Both the position numbers and the translations under genes were made by a program. The notes below the pieces were generated by a model. It was not told the DNA's origin, did no database searches, and saw nothing but the letters and a program-made list of their open reading frames with translations. DNA of 64,000 nucleotides from Streptomyces sp. DG1A-41 (GTDB lineage Bacteria; Actinomycetota; Actinomycetes; Streptomycetales; Streptomycetaceae): positions 6,843,001-6,907,000 of the forward strand of contig NZ_CP146350.1 in the NCBI RefSeq assembly GCF_037055355.1. Direction: 5' to 3'. Position 1 is the first letter of the stretch. Each line of letters starts with the position of its first letter. Of this stretch, positions 1 to 9,358 are shown in pieces.

Positions 1-992
1 GGAAGACCACACTCCTCAACCACCTCCTCCACCGCAGCGGCGGCAGCCGCATCGGAGCCATCGTCAACGACTTCGGGGCCATCGAGATCGACGCGATGGC
101 CGTGGCGGGAGCGCTCGGCGATTCGACGGTCTCGCTCGGCAACGGGTGTCTGTGCTGTGCCGTCGACGCGAGTGAGCTGGACCAGTACCTGGAACGGCTC
201 GCGGAACCCTCCCTCGGCATCGACGTCATCGTCATCGAGGCGAGCGGGCTGGCCGAGCCGCAGGAACTCGTGCGGATGGTGCTCGCCAGCGAGCACCCGG
301 GAATCGTGTACGGCGGGCTCGTCGAGGTCGTCGACGCCGCCGAGTTCGACGACACCCGGTCCAGGCACCCCGAGATCGACCGGCATCTCGCGCTGGCCGA
401 TCTCGTCGTGGTCAACAAGTTCGACCGGGCGGCGGACGGCGAACGCGTCCTCGGACTGGTCCGGTCCCTCGTCGACCGCGCCGCCGTCGTCCCGGCCTCC
501 TACGGCCGGATCGATCCCGAGTTCCTCTTCGACTGCAGGCCGAGCGAGGAGCGCATCGGTCAGCTGTCCTTCGACGACCTGCACGATCACGGCGCGGACG
601 ACCACGCCGGGCACCTGCACATCGACTACGACAGCCTGTCGTTCGTCTCGCGGGAGCCCCTCGACCCGCGCCGGCTGATGGAGTTCCTCGACAGCCGGCC
701 CGAGGGGCTGTACCGGATCAAGGGCTACGTCGACTTCGGGCCGTACGACGTCCGCAACCGCTACGCCGTCCATGCCGTCGGGCGGTTCCTGCGCTTCTAC
801 CCGGAGCCCTGGCCTGCCGGCGGCGAACGCCTGACCCAGCTGGTCCTCATCGGCTCCAACATCGACGCCTCCGCCCTCGACAAGGAACTCGGCGCGTGCC
901 GGAGCGACGCCTCCCACGCCGACGAGCGCGGCATGTGGGGCGTCCTCCGGTACGTACGCAATCCGGAGGAGGACCCGGCAGAGCCTGCCTGA
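1..992 (+). CDS. CobW/COG0523-family GTPase metallochaperone, 5' partial
   Basis: The gene starts before the window; frame 3 opens with K-T-T-L-L-N-H, the end of a Walker A loop. About 330 residues remain. Visible family marks are the GNGCLCCAVD loop with the CxCC metal-binding motif, a NKFD guanine-specificity motif, a His/Asp-rich linker (DHGADDHAGHLH) and a C-terminal CobW domain ending around residue 310. COG0523 proteins use GTP hydrolysis to deliver metal, usually zinc, to client enzymes; the client here is not evident. The His-rich linker fits metal handling. It converges on the topoisomerase gene with only 18 bp between the stops. Family assignment is safe; the exact metal is inference. 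Confidence 0.9.
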   Translation, partial: KTTLLNHLLHRSGGSRIGAIVNDFGAIEIDAMAVAGALGDSTVSLGNGCLCCAVDASELDQYLERLAEPSLGIDVIVIEASGLAEPQELVRMVLASEHPGIVYGGLVEVVDAAEFDDTRSRHPEIDRHLALADLVVVNKFDRAADGERVLGLVRSLVDRAAVVPASYGRIDPEFLFDCRPSEERIGQLSFDDLHDHGADDHAGHLHIDYDSLSFVSREPLDPRRLMEFLDSRPEGLYRIKGYVDFGPYDVRNRYAVHAVGRFLRFYPEPWPAGGERLTQLVLIGSNIDASALDKELGACRSDASHADERGMWGVLRYVRNPEEDPAEPA

Positions 993-1010
993 GCCCTCCG
1001 CCTGAGGGCC

Positions 1011-3467
1011 CTAGACCGGCCCCGCCACCACCGCCACCGTCTTCGCCAGGGACACACCCGAGCCGTCACGCCGCGGGTCCATTTCCGGGAGGTCGGCCGG
1101 GGTGCCGTTCTTCTGTGCCGCGAGGGCCGGGGCCGGGCCCGCCCAGGCCAGGGACAGACAGTCCTCGCCCTTCAGGAACCGCTGGCAGCGGACGCCGCCG
1201 GTGGCGCGGCCCTTGCGCGGGTACTGGTCGAACGGGGTCATCTTGGCCGTCGTCTGCACGGAGTCGTCCAGCGTGCCCCGCGAGCCGGCGACGGTGAAGA
1301 CCACGGCGTCCGCGGCCGGGTCCACCGCCGTGAACGAGATGACCTTCGCGCCGTCGGAGAGCTTGATGCCGGCCACGCCGCCGGCCGGGCGGCCCTGCGG
1401 GCGGACCTGGGACGCCTGGAAGCGCAGCAACTGGGCGTCGTCGGTGATGAAGACCAGATCCTCCTCGCCGGTGCGCAGCTCGACCGCGCCGACGATCCGG
1501 TCACCCTCCTTGAGGGTGATCACCTCCAGCTCCCCCTTGTTGGACGGATAGTCCGGCACGACCCGCTTGACCACGCCCTGTTCCGTGCCGAGCGCCAGAC
1601 CCGGCGACGACTCGTCGAGCGTCGTCAGGCAGGCCACCGTCTCGTCGTCCTCCAGGGAGACGAACTCCGCCAGCGGGGCGCCTCCCGCGAGGTTCGGCGT
1701 CGGCATCGACTCCGGGAGCTGGGGCAGGTCGATCACGTTCAGCCGCAGCAGCCGGCCCGCCGAGGTGACCGCGCCCACCTCGCCGCGGGCGGTGGCCGGC
1801 ACCGCCGAGACGATCACGTCGTGCTTCACACGCTTGGCGCCGGCGTCCTCCGCGAACGGCTCGCCGTTCGCCGTCCGGGCCAGCAGACCCGTCGAGGACA
1901 GCAGCACCCGGCACGGGTCGTCGGCCACCTGGAGCGGCACGGCGGCGACCGGGGCACCACCCGACTCCAGCAGGACCGTACGCCGGTCGGTGCCGAACTT
2001 CTTGGCGACCGTGGCCAGTTCGGAGGAGACCAGCTTGCGCAGCTCCGCGTCCGAGTCGAGGATCCGGGTCAGTTCCTCGATCTCCGCGTTGAGCCGGTCC
2101 TTCTCCGCCTCCAGCTCGATGCGGTCGTACTTGGTCAGACGGCGCAGCGGTGTGTCGAGGATGTACTGCGTCTGCACCTCGCTCAGCGAGAAATGCTCCA
2201 TCAGGCGCTGCTTCGCCTGCGCCGAGTTCTCGCTGGAGCGGATGAGGCGGATGACCTCGTCGATGTCCAGCAGGGCCGTCAGCAGACCCTCGACCAGGTG
2301 CAGCCGGTCGCGCTTCTTGCCGCGGCGGAACTCCGAACGCCGCCGCACGACGGTGAAGCGGTGGTCGAGATAGACCTCCAGCAGCTCCTTCAGACCCAGC
2401 GTGAGCGGCTGGCCGTCGACCAGGGCGACGTTGTTGATGCCGAAGGACTCCTCCATCGGCGTCAGCTTGTACAGCTGCTCCAGGACCGCCTCCGGCACGA
2501 AGCCGTTCTTGATCTCGATGACCAGGCGCAGGCCGTGCGCTCGGTCCGTGAGGTCCTTGACGTCGGCGATGCCCTGGAGCTTCTTCGAGCCGACCAGGTC
2601 CTTGATCTTGGCGATCACCTTCTCCGGGCCGACCGTGAAGGGCAGCTCGGTGACCACGAGACCCTTGCGGCGGGCCGTCACGTCCTCCACGGACACCGTG
2701 GCGCGCATCTTGAACGTGCCGCGGCCCGTCTCGTACGCGTCCCGGATGCCGGACAGGCCGACGATGCGGCCGCCCGTGGGCAGGTCGGGGCCCGGGACGT
2801 GCTTCATCAGGGCGTCGAGGTCCGCGTTCGGGTGCCTGATCAGGTGGCGGGCGGCGGCGATCACCTCGCGCAGGTTGTGCGGCGGCATGTTCGTGGCCAT
2901 ACCGACCGCGATGCCCGAGGCGCCGTTGACCAGGAGGTTCGGGAAGGCGGCCGGCAGTGCCACCGGTTCCTGCTCCTGGCCGTCGTAGTTGGGGTTGAAA
3001 TCGACGGTGTCCTCGTCGATGGACTCCGTCATGAGGCTCGTCGCCTCGGCCATCCGGCACTCGGTGTACCGCATGGCGGCCGGCGGGTCGTCGTTGCCCA
3101 GAGAGCCGAAGTTGCCGTGGCCGTCGACCAGGGGGACGCGCATCGAGAAGGGCTGGGCCATGCGCACGAGGGCGTCGTAGATCGACGTGTCGCCGTGCGG
3201 GTGCAGCTTGCCCATCACCTCGCCGACGACGCGGGCGCACTTGACGTACCCGCGCTCGGGGCGCAGGCCCATCTCGTTCATCTGGTAGACGATGCGGCGG
3301 TGCACCGGCTTGAGGCCGTCGCGCGCGTCGGGCAGGGCGCGGGAGTAGATGACCGAGTACGCGTACTCGAGGAAGGAGCCCTGCATCTCGTCGACGACGT
3401 CGATGTCGAGGATTCTCTCCTCGTACGAGTCGTCGGGCGGCGGGGTCTTCGTGCTGCGGCGGGCCAT
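1011..3467 (-). CDS. parC: DNA topoisomerase IV subunit A (ParC-type)
   Basis: 818 residues. This is the DNA-breaking subunit of a type IIA topoisomerase that decatenates daughter chromosomes together with ParE. The winged-helix breakage-reunion domain fills roughly residues 30-480, with catalytic Tyr134 in the AAMRYTE motif. The region after about 500 is the beta-pinwheel C-terminal domain. I prefer ParC to GyrA because streptomycetes carry gyrA with gyrB near oriC, while a second A subunit lies in this conserved neighbourhood. A canonical GyrA box is not obvious in the C-terminal domain. The start ATG at 3467 is followed by a basic leader (MARRSTK). It diverges from the M16 peptidase operon across 576 bp. 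Confidence 0.9.
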   Translation of the reverse strand: MARRSTKTPPPDDSYEERILDIDVVDEMQGSFLEYAYSVIYSRALPDARDGLKPVHRRIVYQMNEMGLRPERGYVKCARVVGEVMGKLHPHGDTSIYDALVRMAQPFSMRVPLVDGHGNFGSLGNDDPPAAMRYTECRMAEATSLMTESIDEDTVDFNPNYDGQEQEPVALPAAFPNLLVNGASGIAVGMATNMPPHNLREVIAAARHLIRHPNADLDALMKHVPGPDLPTGGRIVGLSGIRDAYETGRGTFKMRATVSVEDVTARRKGLVVTELPFTVGPEKVIAKIKDLVGSKKLQGIADVKDLTDRAHGLRLVIEIKNGFVPEAVLEQLYKLTPMEESFGINNVALVDGQPLTLGLKELLEVYLDHRFTVVRRRSEFRRGKKRDRLHLVEGLLTALLDIDEVIRLIRSSENSAQAKQRLMEHFSLSEVQTQYILDTPLRRLTKYDRIELEAEKDRLNAEIEELTRILDSDAELRKLVSSELATVAKKFGTDRRTVLLESGGAPVAAVPLQVADDPCRVLLSSTGLLARTANGEPFAEDAGAKRVKHDVIVSAVPATARGEVGAVTSAGRLLRLNVIDLPQLPESMPTPNLAGGAPLAEFVSLEDDETVACLTTLDESSPGLALGTEQGVVKRVVPDYPSNKGELEVITLKEGDRIVGAVELRTGEEDLVFITDDAQLLRFQASQVRPQGRPAGGVAGIKLSDGAKVISFTAVDPAADAVVFTVAGSRGTLDDSVQTTAKMTPFDQYPRKGRATGGVRCQRFLKGEDCLSLAWAGPAPALAAQKNGTPADLPEMDPRRDGSGVSLAKTVAVVAGPV

Positions 3468-4043
3468 CGCTGCCGGCTCCTTGCTGAAGCGTTGAACGAG
3501 ATCTGACGCCGACCATTGTGGACCGCCGCACTGACAACCGGGACCAGGGCCCGGTCCACGGCCTCCCCGACAGGGGTCTGTACGCGGGCCGCGGGTGCCG
3601 CTCGCCGGGCCGAGGCGGCGGCCGGGTCCCCGCCGGAAAACTGCCGCGGGCTGGCCTGTCCGCGGTCTTTCGGCCGGGGTCCTCCCGGCTCCGGGCGGTC
3701 GGCCGTGTGCCGGCGGGTGCCGCTCGCCGGGCCGCGGCGGCGGCCGGGACCCCCCTCGGAGGACTGCCGCGGGCCTGCCCGTCCGCGGTCTGGTCTTCGA
3801 CCGGCGGTCTCCCGGCTCCGGGCCGCCGGCCGTGTGCCGGGATCACCGCGCGCGGGCGCGGCCCTGCCGGGTCCGCCGGGCGCGCTCCCACCACCGCACA
3901 CCGCCCCCCGGCCGCTTCCCCCTCTCGCTCTCCGCGTACGCCCCCCGGGAACTTCACCAGGGCCCCGCGCGCTTGCATACAGTGGCAGGACTCGCCAGGA
4001 AAACCGCGGTTCGAACGACCGCGCCGCGATCGAAGGGACGTAC
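3468..4043. other. Gene-free divergent intergenic region
   Basis: This 576-bp region separates parC from the M16 peptidase operon. It must hold promoters for both, but I cannot place them with confidence. Most of its middle is an imperfect tandem duplication (entered separately). An open frame runs through it in phase with the peptidase, but its translation is low-complexity Arg/Pro/Gly/Ala and looks non-coding. Confidence 0.6.
3591..3840. repeat. Imperfect tandem repeat, two units of about 122-128 bp
   Basis: Unit 1 is 3591-3712 and unit 2 is 3713-3840. Both begin GCGGGTGCCGCTCGCCGGGC and end GGCCGTGTGCCGG. They align over their whole length with scattered substitutions and a few short indels. 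The units abut directly. Nothing similar continues on either side, so this is a local duplication of extremely GC-rich non-coding DNA. Confidence 0.85.
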
Positions 4044-5441
4044 ATGCCCATGGGTCACACGGCCACAGCCCAGGCAGGCTCCGGGGGCCTGACAGCGACC
4101 GAGCACCGCCTGGCCAACGGCCTGCGCGTGGTGCTCTCCGAGGACCACCTGACCCCGGTCGCGGCGGTGTGCCTCTGGTACGACGTCGGCTCGCGCCACG
4201 AAGTCAAGGGGCGTACCGGCCTGGCTCACCTTTTCGAGCACCTGATGTTCCAGGGCTCCGCCCAGGTGAAGGGCAACGGCCACTTCGAGCTCGTCCAGGG
4301 TGCGGGCGGCTCGCTGAACGGCACCACCAGCTTCGAGCGGACCAACTACTTCGAGACCATGCCCGCCCACCAGCTGGAGCTCGCCCTCTGGCTGGAGGCC
4401 GACCGCATGGGCTCCCTGCTGGCCGCGCTCGACGACGAGTCGATGGAGAACCAGCGGGACGTCGTCAAGAACGAGCGCCGGCAGCGCTACGACAACGTCC
4501 CCTACGGCACCGCCTTCGAGAAGCTCACCGCCCTCGCCTACCCGGAGGGCCACCCCTACCACCACACCCCGATCGGCTCGATGGCCGACCTGGACGCGGC
4601 CACCCTGGAGGACGCGCGCGCGTTCTTCCGCACCTACTACGCGCCGAACAACGCCGTGCTCTCCGTGGTCGGCGACATCGACCCGGAGCAGACCCTGGCC
4701 TGGATCGAGAAGTACTTCGGCTCCATCCCCGGCCACGACGGCAAGCCCGCGCCCCGGGACGGCACGCTGCCGGAGATCATCGGCGAGCAGCTGCGCGAGG
4801 TCGTCGAGGAGGAGGTCCCGGCACGCTCCCTGATGGCCGCCTACCGCCTGCCGCACGACGGCACGCGCGCGTGCGACGCGGCCGACCTGGCCCTCACCGT
4901 CCTCGGCGGCGGCGAGTCCTCCCGCCTGTACAACCGCCTCGTGCGGCGGGACCGTACGGCCGTGGCGGCAGGCTTCGGCCTGCTGCGGCTCGCCGGAGCG
5001 CCCTCCCTGGGATGGCTGGACGTGAAGACGTCCGGTGACGTGGAGGTCCCGGTCATCGAGTCCGCCATCGACGAGGAGCTCGCCCGGTTCGCCGAGGAGG
5101 GCCCCACGTCCGAGGAGATGGAGCGCGCCCAGGCCCAGTTGGAGCGCGAGTGGCTGGACCGGCTCGGCACGGTCGCCGGCCGCGCCGACGAACTCTGCCG
5201 GTACGCCGTCCTGTTCGGCGACCCGCAGCTCGCCCTGACCGCCGTGCAGCGCGTGCTGGACGTGACCGCCGAGGAGGTCCAGGAGGTAGCCAGGGCCCGC
5301 CTGCGCCCCGACAACCGCGCGGTGCTCGTCTACGAGCCCGTCGCCGACGACGCCGGCGCAGCGGAGACCGCCGAGGACGCCGACACTACCGAGGACACCG
5401 CTGCCGCGGCCCTGAACGAGAACGAGGAGGCGGCCAAGTGA
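4044..5441 (+). CDS. M16-family zinc metallopeptidase, catalytic subunit
   Basis: 465 residues from ATG 4044 (GAAGGGA ribosome site at 4032). A further upstream in-frame start would add a low-complexity extension and is rejected. The inverted zinc motif HLFEH is intact at residues 62-66, with a downstream glutamate in the KNERRQRYDN segment as the third ligand. Two M16 repeats make up the body. The C-terminal tail (from about 430) is acidic and low-complexity (TAEDADTTEDTAAAALNENE). M16 enzymes of this kind work as heterodimers with an inactive partner to degrade peptides. The partner is the next gene, whose GTG overlaps this stop (GTGA), so translation is coupled. No signal peptide is seen, so it is probably cytoplasmic. 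Confidence 0.93.
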   Translation: MPMGHTATAQAGSGGLTATEHRLANGLRVVLSEDHLTPVAAVCLWYDVGSRHEVKGRTGLAHLFEHLMFQGSAQVKGNGHFELVQGAGGSLNGTTSFERTNYFETMPAHQLELALWLEADRMGSLLAALDDESMENQRDVVKNERRQRYDNVPYGTAFEKLTALAYPEGHPYHHTPIGSMADLDAATLEDARAFFRTYYAPNNAVLSVVGDIDPEQTLAWIEKYFGSIPGHDGKPAPRDGTLPEIIGEQLREVVEEEVPARSLMAAYRLPHDGTRACDAADLALTVLGGGESSRLYNRLVRRDRTAVAAGFGLLRLAGAPSLGWLDVKTSGDVEVPVIESAIDEELARFAEEGPTSEEMERAQAQLEREWLDRLGTVAGRADELCRYAVLFGDPQLALTAVQRVLDVTAEEVQEVARARLRPDNRAVLVYEPVADDAGAAETAEDADTTEDTAAAALNENEEAAK

Positions 5442-6826
5442 CCGAGCTCGCCACGATGGACTTCCACCCCCAGCCGCAGGCGGGCGAGGCCAAGCCGTGG
5501 GCCTTCCCGGCCCCCGAGCGCGGCACGCTCGGCAACGGCCTGACGGTGCTGCGCTGCCACCGCCCCGGCCAGCAGGTCGTCGCCGTGGAGGTGCTGCTGG
5601 ACGCGCCCCTGGACGCCGAGCCGGCCGGCCTCGACGGCGTGGCCACGATCATGGCCCGGGCCTTCTCCGAGGGCACCGACAAGCACTCCGCCGAGGAGTT
5701 CGCCGCCGAGCTGGAGCGCGCCGGCGCCACCCTCGACGCACACGCCGACCACCCCGGCGTCCGGCTCAGCCTGGAGGTGCCCGCCTCCCGGCTCGCCAAG
5801 GGGCTCGGCCTGATCGCCGACGCCCTCCGGGCGCCCGCGTTCGCCGACAGCGAGGTCGAGCGGCTGGTCCGCAACCGCCTCGACGAGATCCCGCACGAGC
5901 TGGCCAACCCCGGCCGCCGCGCCGCCAAGGAACTCTCCAAGGAGCTGTTCCCGGCGAGCTCGCGCATGTCGCGGCCCCGCCAGGGCACCGAGGAGACGGT
6001 CGCCGCGATCGACTCCTCGGCTGTACGCGCCTTCTACGAGAGGCACGTCAGGCCCGCCACGGCCACCGTCGTGGTCGTCGGCGATCTCACCGGCATCGAC
6101 CTCGACGCCCTGCTCGGCGACACGCTGGGCGCCTGGACCGGCTCCGCGGCCGAGCCGCGCCCGGTACCGCCGGTGACGGCCGACGACACGGGCCGGGTCG
6201 TCATCGTGGACCGCCCCGGAGCCGTCCAGACGCAGCTGCTGATCGGCCGGATCGGACCGGACCGGCACGATCGCGTGTGGCCCGCGCAGGTGCTCGGCAC
6301 CTACTGCCTCGGGGGCACTCTCACCTCCCGCCTGGACCGCGTGCTGCGTGAGGAGAAGGGCTACACCTACGGCGTGCGGGCCTTCGGTCAGGTCCTGAGG
6401 TCCGCCCCGGACGGGACGGGTGCGGCGATGCTCGCCATCAGCGGCTCCGTGGACACCCCCAACACCGGCCCGGCTCTCCAGGACCTCTGGACGGTGCTGC
6501 GCACCCTCGCCGCCGAGGGGCTGACCGACGGCGAGCGGGACGTCGCCGTTCAGAACCTGGTCGGCGTGGCGCCGCTGAAGTACGAGACCGCGGCGGCCGT
6601 CGCGAGCACGCTGGCCGACCAGGTCGAGCAGCACCTGCCCGACGACTACCAGGCCACGCTGTACCGGCAGCTCGCCGCGACCGGGACCGTGGAGGCCACC
6701 GCGGCGGCCGTCAGCGCCTTCCCGGTGGACCGTCTGGTGACGGTCCTCGTCGGCGACGCGGCGCAGATCAAGGGCCCGGTCGAGGCCCTGGGCATCGGCG
6801 AAGTCTCGGTCGTGGCCGCCGAGTAG
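5438..6826 (+). CDS. M16-family peptidase-like protein, non-catalytic partner
   Basis: 462 residues from GTG 5438, overlapping the previous stop by 4 bases. The fold is M16, but the place where HxxEH should stand reads IMARAFSEGTDKHSAEEF, so the zinc-binding histidines and glutamate are missing. The C-terminal R-x-Y-type substrate-binding stretch is present (LREEKGYTYGVRAFG). This is the usual arrangement in bacterial M16B heterodimers, where the alpha-like chain lacks the metal site but helps bind substrate. Transcription should end at the hairpin at 6842-6876. Confidence 0.9.
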   Translation: MTELATMDFHPQPQAGEAKPWAFPAPERGTLGNGLTVLRCHRPGQQVVAVEVLLDAPLDAEPAGLDGVATIMARAFSEGTDKHSAEEFAAELERAGATLDAHADHPGVRLSLEVPASRLAKGLGLIADALRAPAFADSEVERLVRNRLDEIPHELANPGRRAAKELSKELFPASSRMSRPRQGTEETVAAIDSSAVRAFYERHVRPATATVVVVGDLTGIDLDALLGDTLGAWTGSAAEPRPVPPVTADDTGRVVIVDRPGAVQTQLLIGRIGPDRHDRVWPAQVLGTYCLGGTLTSRLDRVLREEKGYTYGVRAFGQVLRSAPDGTGAAMLAISGSVDTPNTGPALQDLWTVLRTLAAEGLTDGERDVAVQNLVGVAPLKYETAAAVASTLADQVEQHLPDDYQATLYRQLAATGTVEATAAAVSAFPVDRLVTVLVGDAAQIKGPVEALGIGEVSVVAAE

Positions 6827-6841
6827 GAGCACGCGCGCGTA

Positions 6842-6876
6842 GGGGCCCTGGTTGTCTTCTAAGGCACCAGGGCTCC
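6842..6876 (+). terminator. Rho-independent-type terminator of the M16 operon
   Basis: GGGGCCCTGGT at 6842-6852 pairs with ACCAGGGCTCC at 6866-6876 around a 13-base loop, followed by TTTAT. It lies 15 bp after the second peptidase gene. Confidence 0.75.
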
Positions 6877-7009
6877 TTTATGCCCGAATTGATGCGGAGG
6901 TTGCCTGTCTGCCCTGTGGGATGCGCTACAAAAACCGCGATCCGTTTGGGAATTGAAAGTGGCCCCGCTTAGGTTCGTCCGGGCTGTTCGTCAGGCAGTG
7001 CGCCGCATC

Positions 7010-7180
7010 CGCGGCACCGGACAGTCATCGCCGAGTCCCCGTACGGCGCGAGCCAGGGGAGCCGGGGACCCAACGCAGTCCCTGGGGTGAATCGGACGCC
7101 CGCGCGAGTCGCGAGGGGGTCCGTAGGAGACCTTCCTGCTCCGAACCCGTCAGCTAACCCGGTAGGCGAGAAGGAAGGAA
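7010..7180 (+). promoter_or_regulatory. ydaO-yuaA (c-di-AMP) riboswitch
   Basis: The leader of the M23 peptidase gene carries the signature segments of the ydaO class: AGGGGAGCCGGGGACCCA near 7053, CTGGGGTGAATCGG near 7082, and the highly conserved ACCCGTCAGCTAACC followed by GGTAGGCGAGAAGGA near 7145-7175. In actinobacteria this class sits before cell-wall hydrolases and Rpf genes, where c-di-AMP binding switches expression off. The aptamer ends about 20 bp before the start codon, so control could act by termination or at the ribosome site. Limits are approximate. Confidence 0.9.
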
Positions 7181-7195
7181 AGGACCAGGCACTCC

Positions 7196-7981
7196 ATGGC
7201 GTTCACCCGCGCCACCGGGAAGCATCGTCGTCCCAGCCGGATGCAGCGCGGCACGGCCCGCGCGGCGGGCGTCGCGGCCCTCGCCACCACCGGTGTCATC
7301 GGCACCGTGGCAGCCCCGGCCTTCGCGGCCGAGCCCGCCGTCGAGCAGACCGGTCTCACCCCCGTCGTCACCATGGGCGGCACCGTGGCCGAGCAGATCG
7401 ACGCCCAGGCCGTCGCCCAGAAGCAGGCCGCCGAGGAGGCCGCCGCCAAGAAGAAGGCCGAGGAGGCCGCCCGCAAGCGGGCCGCCGAGGCGGCCGAGGA
7501 GGCCAAGGAAGCGGCCGAGAAGGCCCGTGAAGCCAAGGAGCGCGCCGCCCGCGAGGCCGAGCGCAAGCGCCTCAACACCTTCGTGCCCCCGATCTCCGGC
7601 TCGTACGTCTCCACCGGCTACAAGGCCGGCGGCGCCGTCTGGTCTTCCGGCAGCCACACCGGCGTCGACTTCCACGCCGCCAGCGGCACCCCGGTCCACG
7701 CCGTCGGCATGGGCACGGTCGTCGAGGCCGGCTGGGGCGGTGCCTACGGCAACCAGGTCGTGATCAAGATGAACGACGGGACGTACACCCAGTACGGCCA
7801 CCTGTCGTCCATCGGCGTCTCGGTGGGCCAGCAGGTCACTCCGGGCCAGCAGATCGGCCTGTCCGGCGCGACCGGCAACGTCACCGGTGCGCATCTGCAC
7901 TTCGAGGCGCGTACGAGCCCCGAGTACGGCTCCGACATCGACCCCGTCGCCTACCTGCGCTCGCACGGCGTCAACGTCTGA
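7196..7981 (+). CDS. Secreted M23-family metallopeptidase with coiled-coil
   Basis: 261 residues. An N-terminal basic region and hydrophobic stretch end at AFA-AE (about residue 44), giving a Sec-type signal peptide. Residues 70-125 are an Ala/Glu/Lys/Arg heptad-like coiled coil. The C-terminal lysostaphin-type M23 domain has zinc ligands His154 and Asp158 (SHTGVDFH) and the GAHLHFE motif with His233 and His235. Such enzymes cut peptide cross-links in peptidoglycan outside the cell, and the coiled coil is typical of NlpD/RipA-like hydrolases. The riboswitch in its leader ties it to c-di-AMP and probably to osmotic or developmental control. Confidence 0.95.
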   Translation: MAFTRATGKHRRPSRMQRGTARAAGVAALATTGVIGTVAAPAFAAEPAVEQTGLTPVVTMGGTVAEQIDAQAVAQKQAAEEAAAKKKAEEAARKRAAEAAEEAKEAAEKAREAKERAAREAERKRLNTFVPPISGSYVSTGYKAGGAVWSSGSHTGVDFHAASGTPVHAVGMGTVVEAGWGGAYGNQVVIKMNDGTYTQYGHLSSIGVSVGQQVTPGQQIGLSGATGNVTGAHLHFEARTSPEYGSDIDPVAYLRSHGVNV

Positions 7982-8005
7982 CGGCGTACCACTCCGCCAC
8001 CCGAG

Positions 8006-8027
8006 GCCCCGGCTCCCGAGCCGGGGC
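8006..8027 (+). terminator. Terminator after the M23 peptidase gene
   Basis: GCCCCGGCTC (8006-8015) and GAGCCGGGGC (8018-8027) form a perfect 10-bp stem followed by TTTCGG. It lies 25 bp after the stop codon. Confidence 0.8.
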
Positions 8028-8167
8028 TTTCGGCGTTTGTGACGCCCGGCTGTCCAAAAAATATCCATGGTTTCCGGCCCGCCGTCGGAAATTCCGGCTC
8101 ATTGCAATAGAGTCACGGAACACGCGTCACTAGTCGACGTTTCACGGGGATTAAACGGAGGTCGGTC

Positions 8168-8863
8168 ATGCGTATTCCCGCGCACTCGGTGTGCACGGCC
8201 ATCCGGGACGACATCGTCGCGGGTGTCTACGAGCGCGGCAGCCGGCTGACCGAGGAACTCCTCGCCCGCCGCTACGGCGTCTCGCGCGTCCCCGTCCGGG
8301 AGGCCCTGCGCACCCTGGAGGCCGAGGGCTTCGTGGTGACCCGGCGGCACGCGGGCGCGTGCGTCGCCGAACCCACCGAGCAGGAGGCCGCCGACCTGCT
8401 GGAGATGCGCATGCTGCTGGAGCCGCTCGGGGCCGCCCGCGCCGCCCAGCGCCGCACCGAGGCCCATCTGAAGGTCCTGCGCGGCCTGGTCAGGCTCGGC
8501 CAGGAGCGCGCGCGCCGGGGCAACAGCGACGACCTGCGCTCCCTGGGAGGGTGGTTCCACGAGACGCTCGCGCAGGCCTCCGGCAGCCCCGCGCTGACCT
8601 CGATGCTCACCCAGCTCCGCCACAAGATCGCCTGGATGTACACCGTCGAGGCGCCGGCCGGTCCCGTGGAGTCCTGGACCGAGCACGGCGCGATCGTGGA
8701 CGCCGTGGCGCGCGGTGACAGCGAGCGCGCGCGGGCGGTCACGGCGCTGCACGCCGAGCGCGCGACAGGCGCGCACCGGCTGCGTTTCGGCTCCGCCGGG
8801 GAGCGGGGCGAGCGTGTGAGGAACTCGCAACATCCCGTAAACACGGCGAGCCTGCGGCATTAA
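8168..8863 (+). CDS. GntR-family regulator with FCD-like ligand domain
   Basis: 231 residues from ATG 8168, with ribosome site GGAGG 7 bp upstream. The winged helix-turn-helix occupies residues 1-65 (EELLARRYGVSRVPVREALR is the recognition part). The rest is an all-helical FCD-type effector domain whose metal or ligand residues include the WFHETLAQASGS stretch. FadR-subfamily regulators of this form respond to small organic acids; no target is visible, and the gene stands alone between two terminators. It converges on ptsH. Confidence 0.88.
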   Translation: MRIPAHSVCTAIRDDIVAGVYERGSRLTEELLARRYGVSRVPVREALRTLEAEGFVVTRRHAGACVAEPTEQEAADLLEMRMLLEPLGAARAAQRRTEAHLKVLRGLVRLGQERARRGNSDDLRSLGGWFHETLAQASGSPALTSMLTQLRHKIAWMYTVEAPAGPVESWTEHGAIVDAVARGDSERARAVTALHAERATGAHRLRFGSAGERGERVRNSQHPVNTASLRH

Positions 8864-8956
8864 CACGGGAGCCGTATACAAAGAGCAGGTAATTCGCGGG
8901 GGATTATTTCTGCTGCCCGGGAACGGGATATCGGCGACCCATGACCGGAAATGGCG

Positions 8957-8989
8957 AAGGGCTCGCCCGATGAATTCGGACGAGCCCTT
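8957..8989. terminator. Bidirectional terminator between the GntR gene and ptsH
   Basis: AAGGGCTCG at 8957-8965 pairs with CGAGCCCTT at 8981-8989, and inner bases CCGA/TTCGG extend the stem. It lies between two convergent genes, 48 bp beyond the ptsH stop. Confidence 0.7.
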
Positions 8990-9036
8990 CAGAGTGCACC
9001 GGATCAGGATGTACCGGATCAGGCGCGAAAGAATGC

Positions 9037-9318
9037 TCAGACGGTCTCGGGCAGTTCCTCGAGGCCCTCGGAGACCAGCTTCGCCAGCCGGTCCAGGGCG
9101 GCGTCCGCGCCCTCGGCGTCGGAGGCGAGGACGATCTCCTCGCCACCCTGGGCACCGAGGCCGAGGACGGCCAGCATGGAGGCCGCGTTGACGGGCTTGC
9201 CGTCTGCCTTGGCGATCGTCACCGGGACGCCTGCGGCCGTGGCGGCTCGGACGAAGATGGAGGCGGGGCGGGCGTGAAGGCCCTCGGCCCAGCCGACGTT
9301 GACGCGGCGCTCAGCCAT
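9037..9318 (-). CDS. ptsH: HPr, phosphocarrier of the sugar phosphotransferase system
   Basis: 93 residues, the normal HPr length. His15 in GLHARPAS accepts the phosphate from enzyme I and passes it to sugar-specific EIIA proteins. Ser47 in NAASMLAVLGLG is the regulatory serine position. HPr is cytoplasmic. In Streptomyces the PTS mainly takes up N-acetylglucosamine and fructose. The gene stands alone, away from ptsI and crr, and has a DasR operator just upstream (9343-9358), which fits N-acetylglucosamine control. Confidence 0.96.
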   Translation of the reverse strand: MAERRVNVGWAEGLHARPASIFVRAATAAGVPVTIAKADGKPVNAASMLAVLGLGAQGGEEIVLASDAEGADAALDRLAKLVSEGLEELPETV

Positions 9319-9342
9319 GTGTTGCTGCCCTTCAGTTTTCAG

Positions 9343-9358
9343 GGTTGTCTAGACCAGT
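9343..9358 (-). promoter_or_regulatory. DasR-responsive element (dre) upstream of ptsH
   Basis: Read on the minus strand the site is ACTGGTCTAGACAACC, an almost perfect match to the dre consensus ACTGGTCTAGACCACT. It lies 25-40 bp before the ptsH start. DasR, a GntR repressor released by glucosamine-6-phosphate, is known to control PTS and chitin genes through such sites. Binding here is inferred from the sequence. Confidence 0.88.

Noticed and set aside
1501..3978. Open frame of 825 codons overlapping parC on the same strand
   Set aside because: A shifted-frame shadow of parC with Arg/Pro/Gly/Ala low-complexity translation; parC in the other frame is fully supported by motifs.
3516..4043. 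Upstream extension of the first M16 peptidase
   Set aside because: The added 176 residues are low-complexity and include the tandem repeat; ATG 4044 has a ribosome site and starts at the family boundary.
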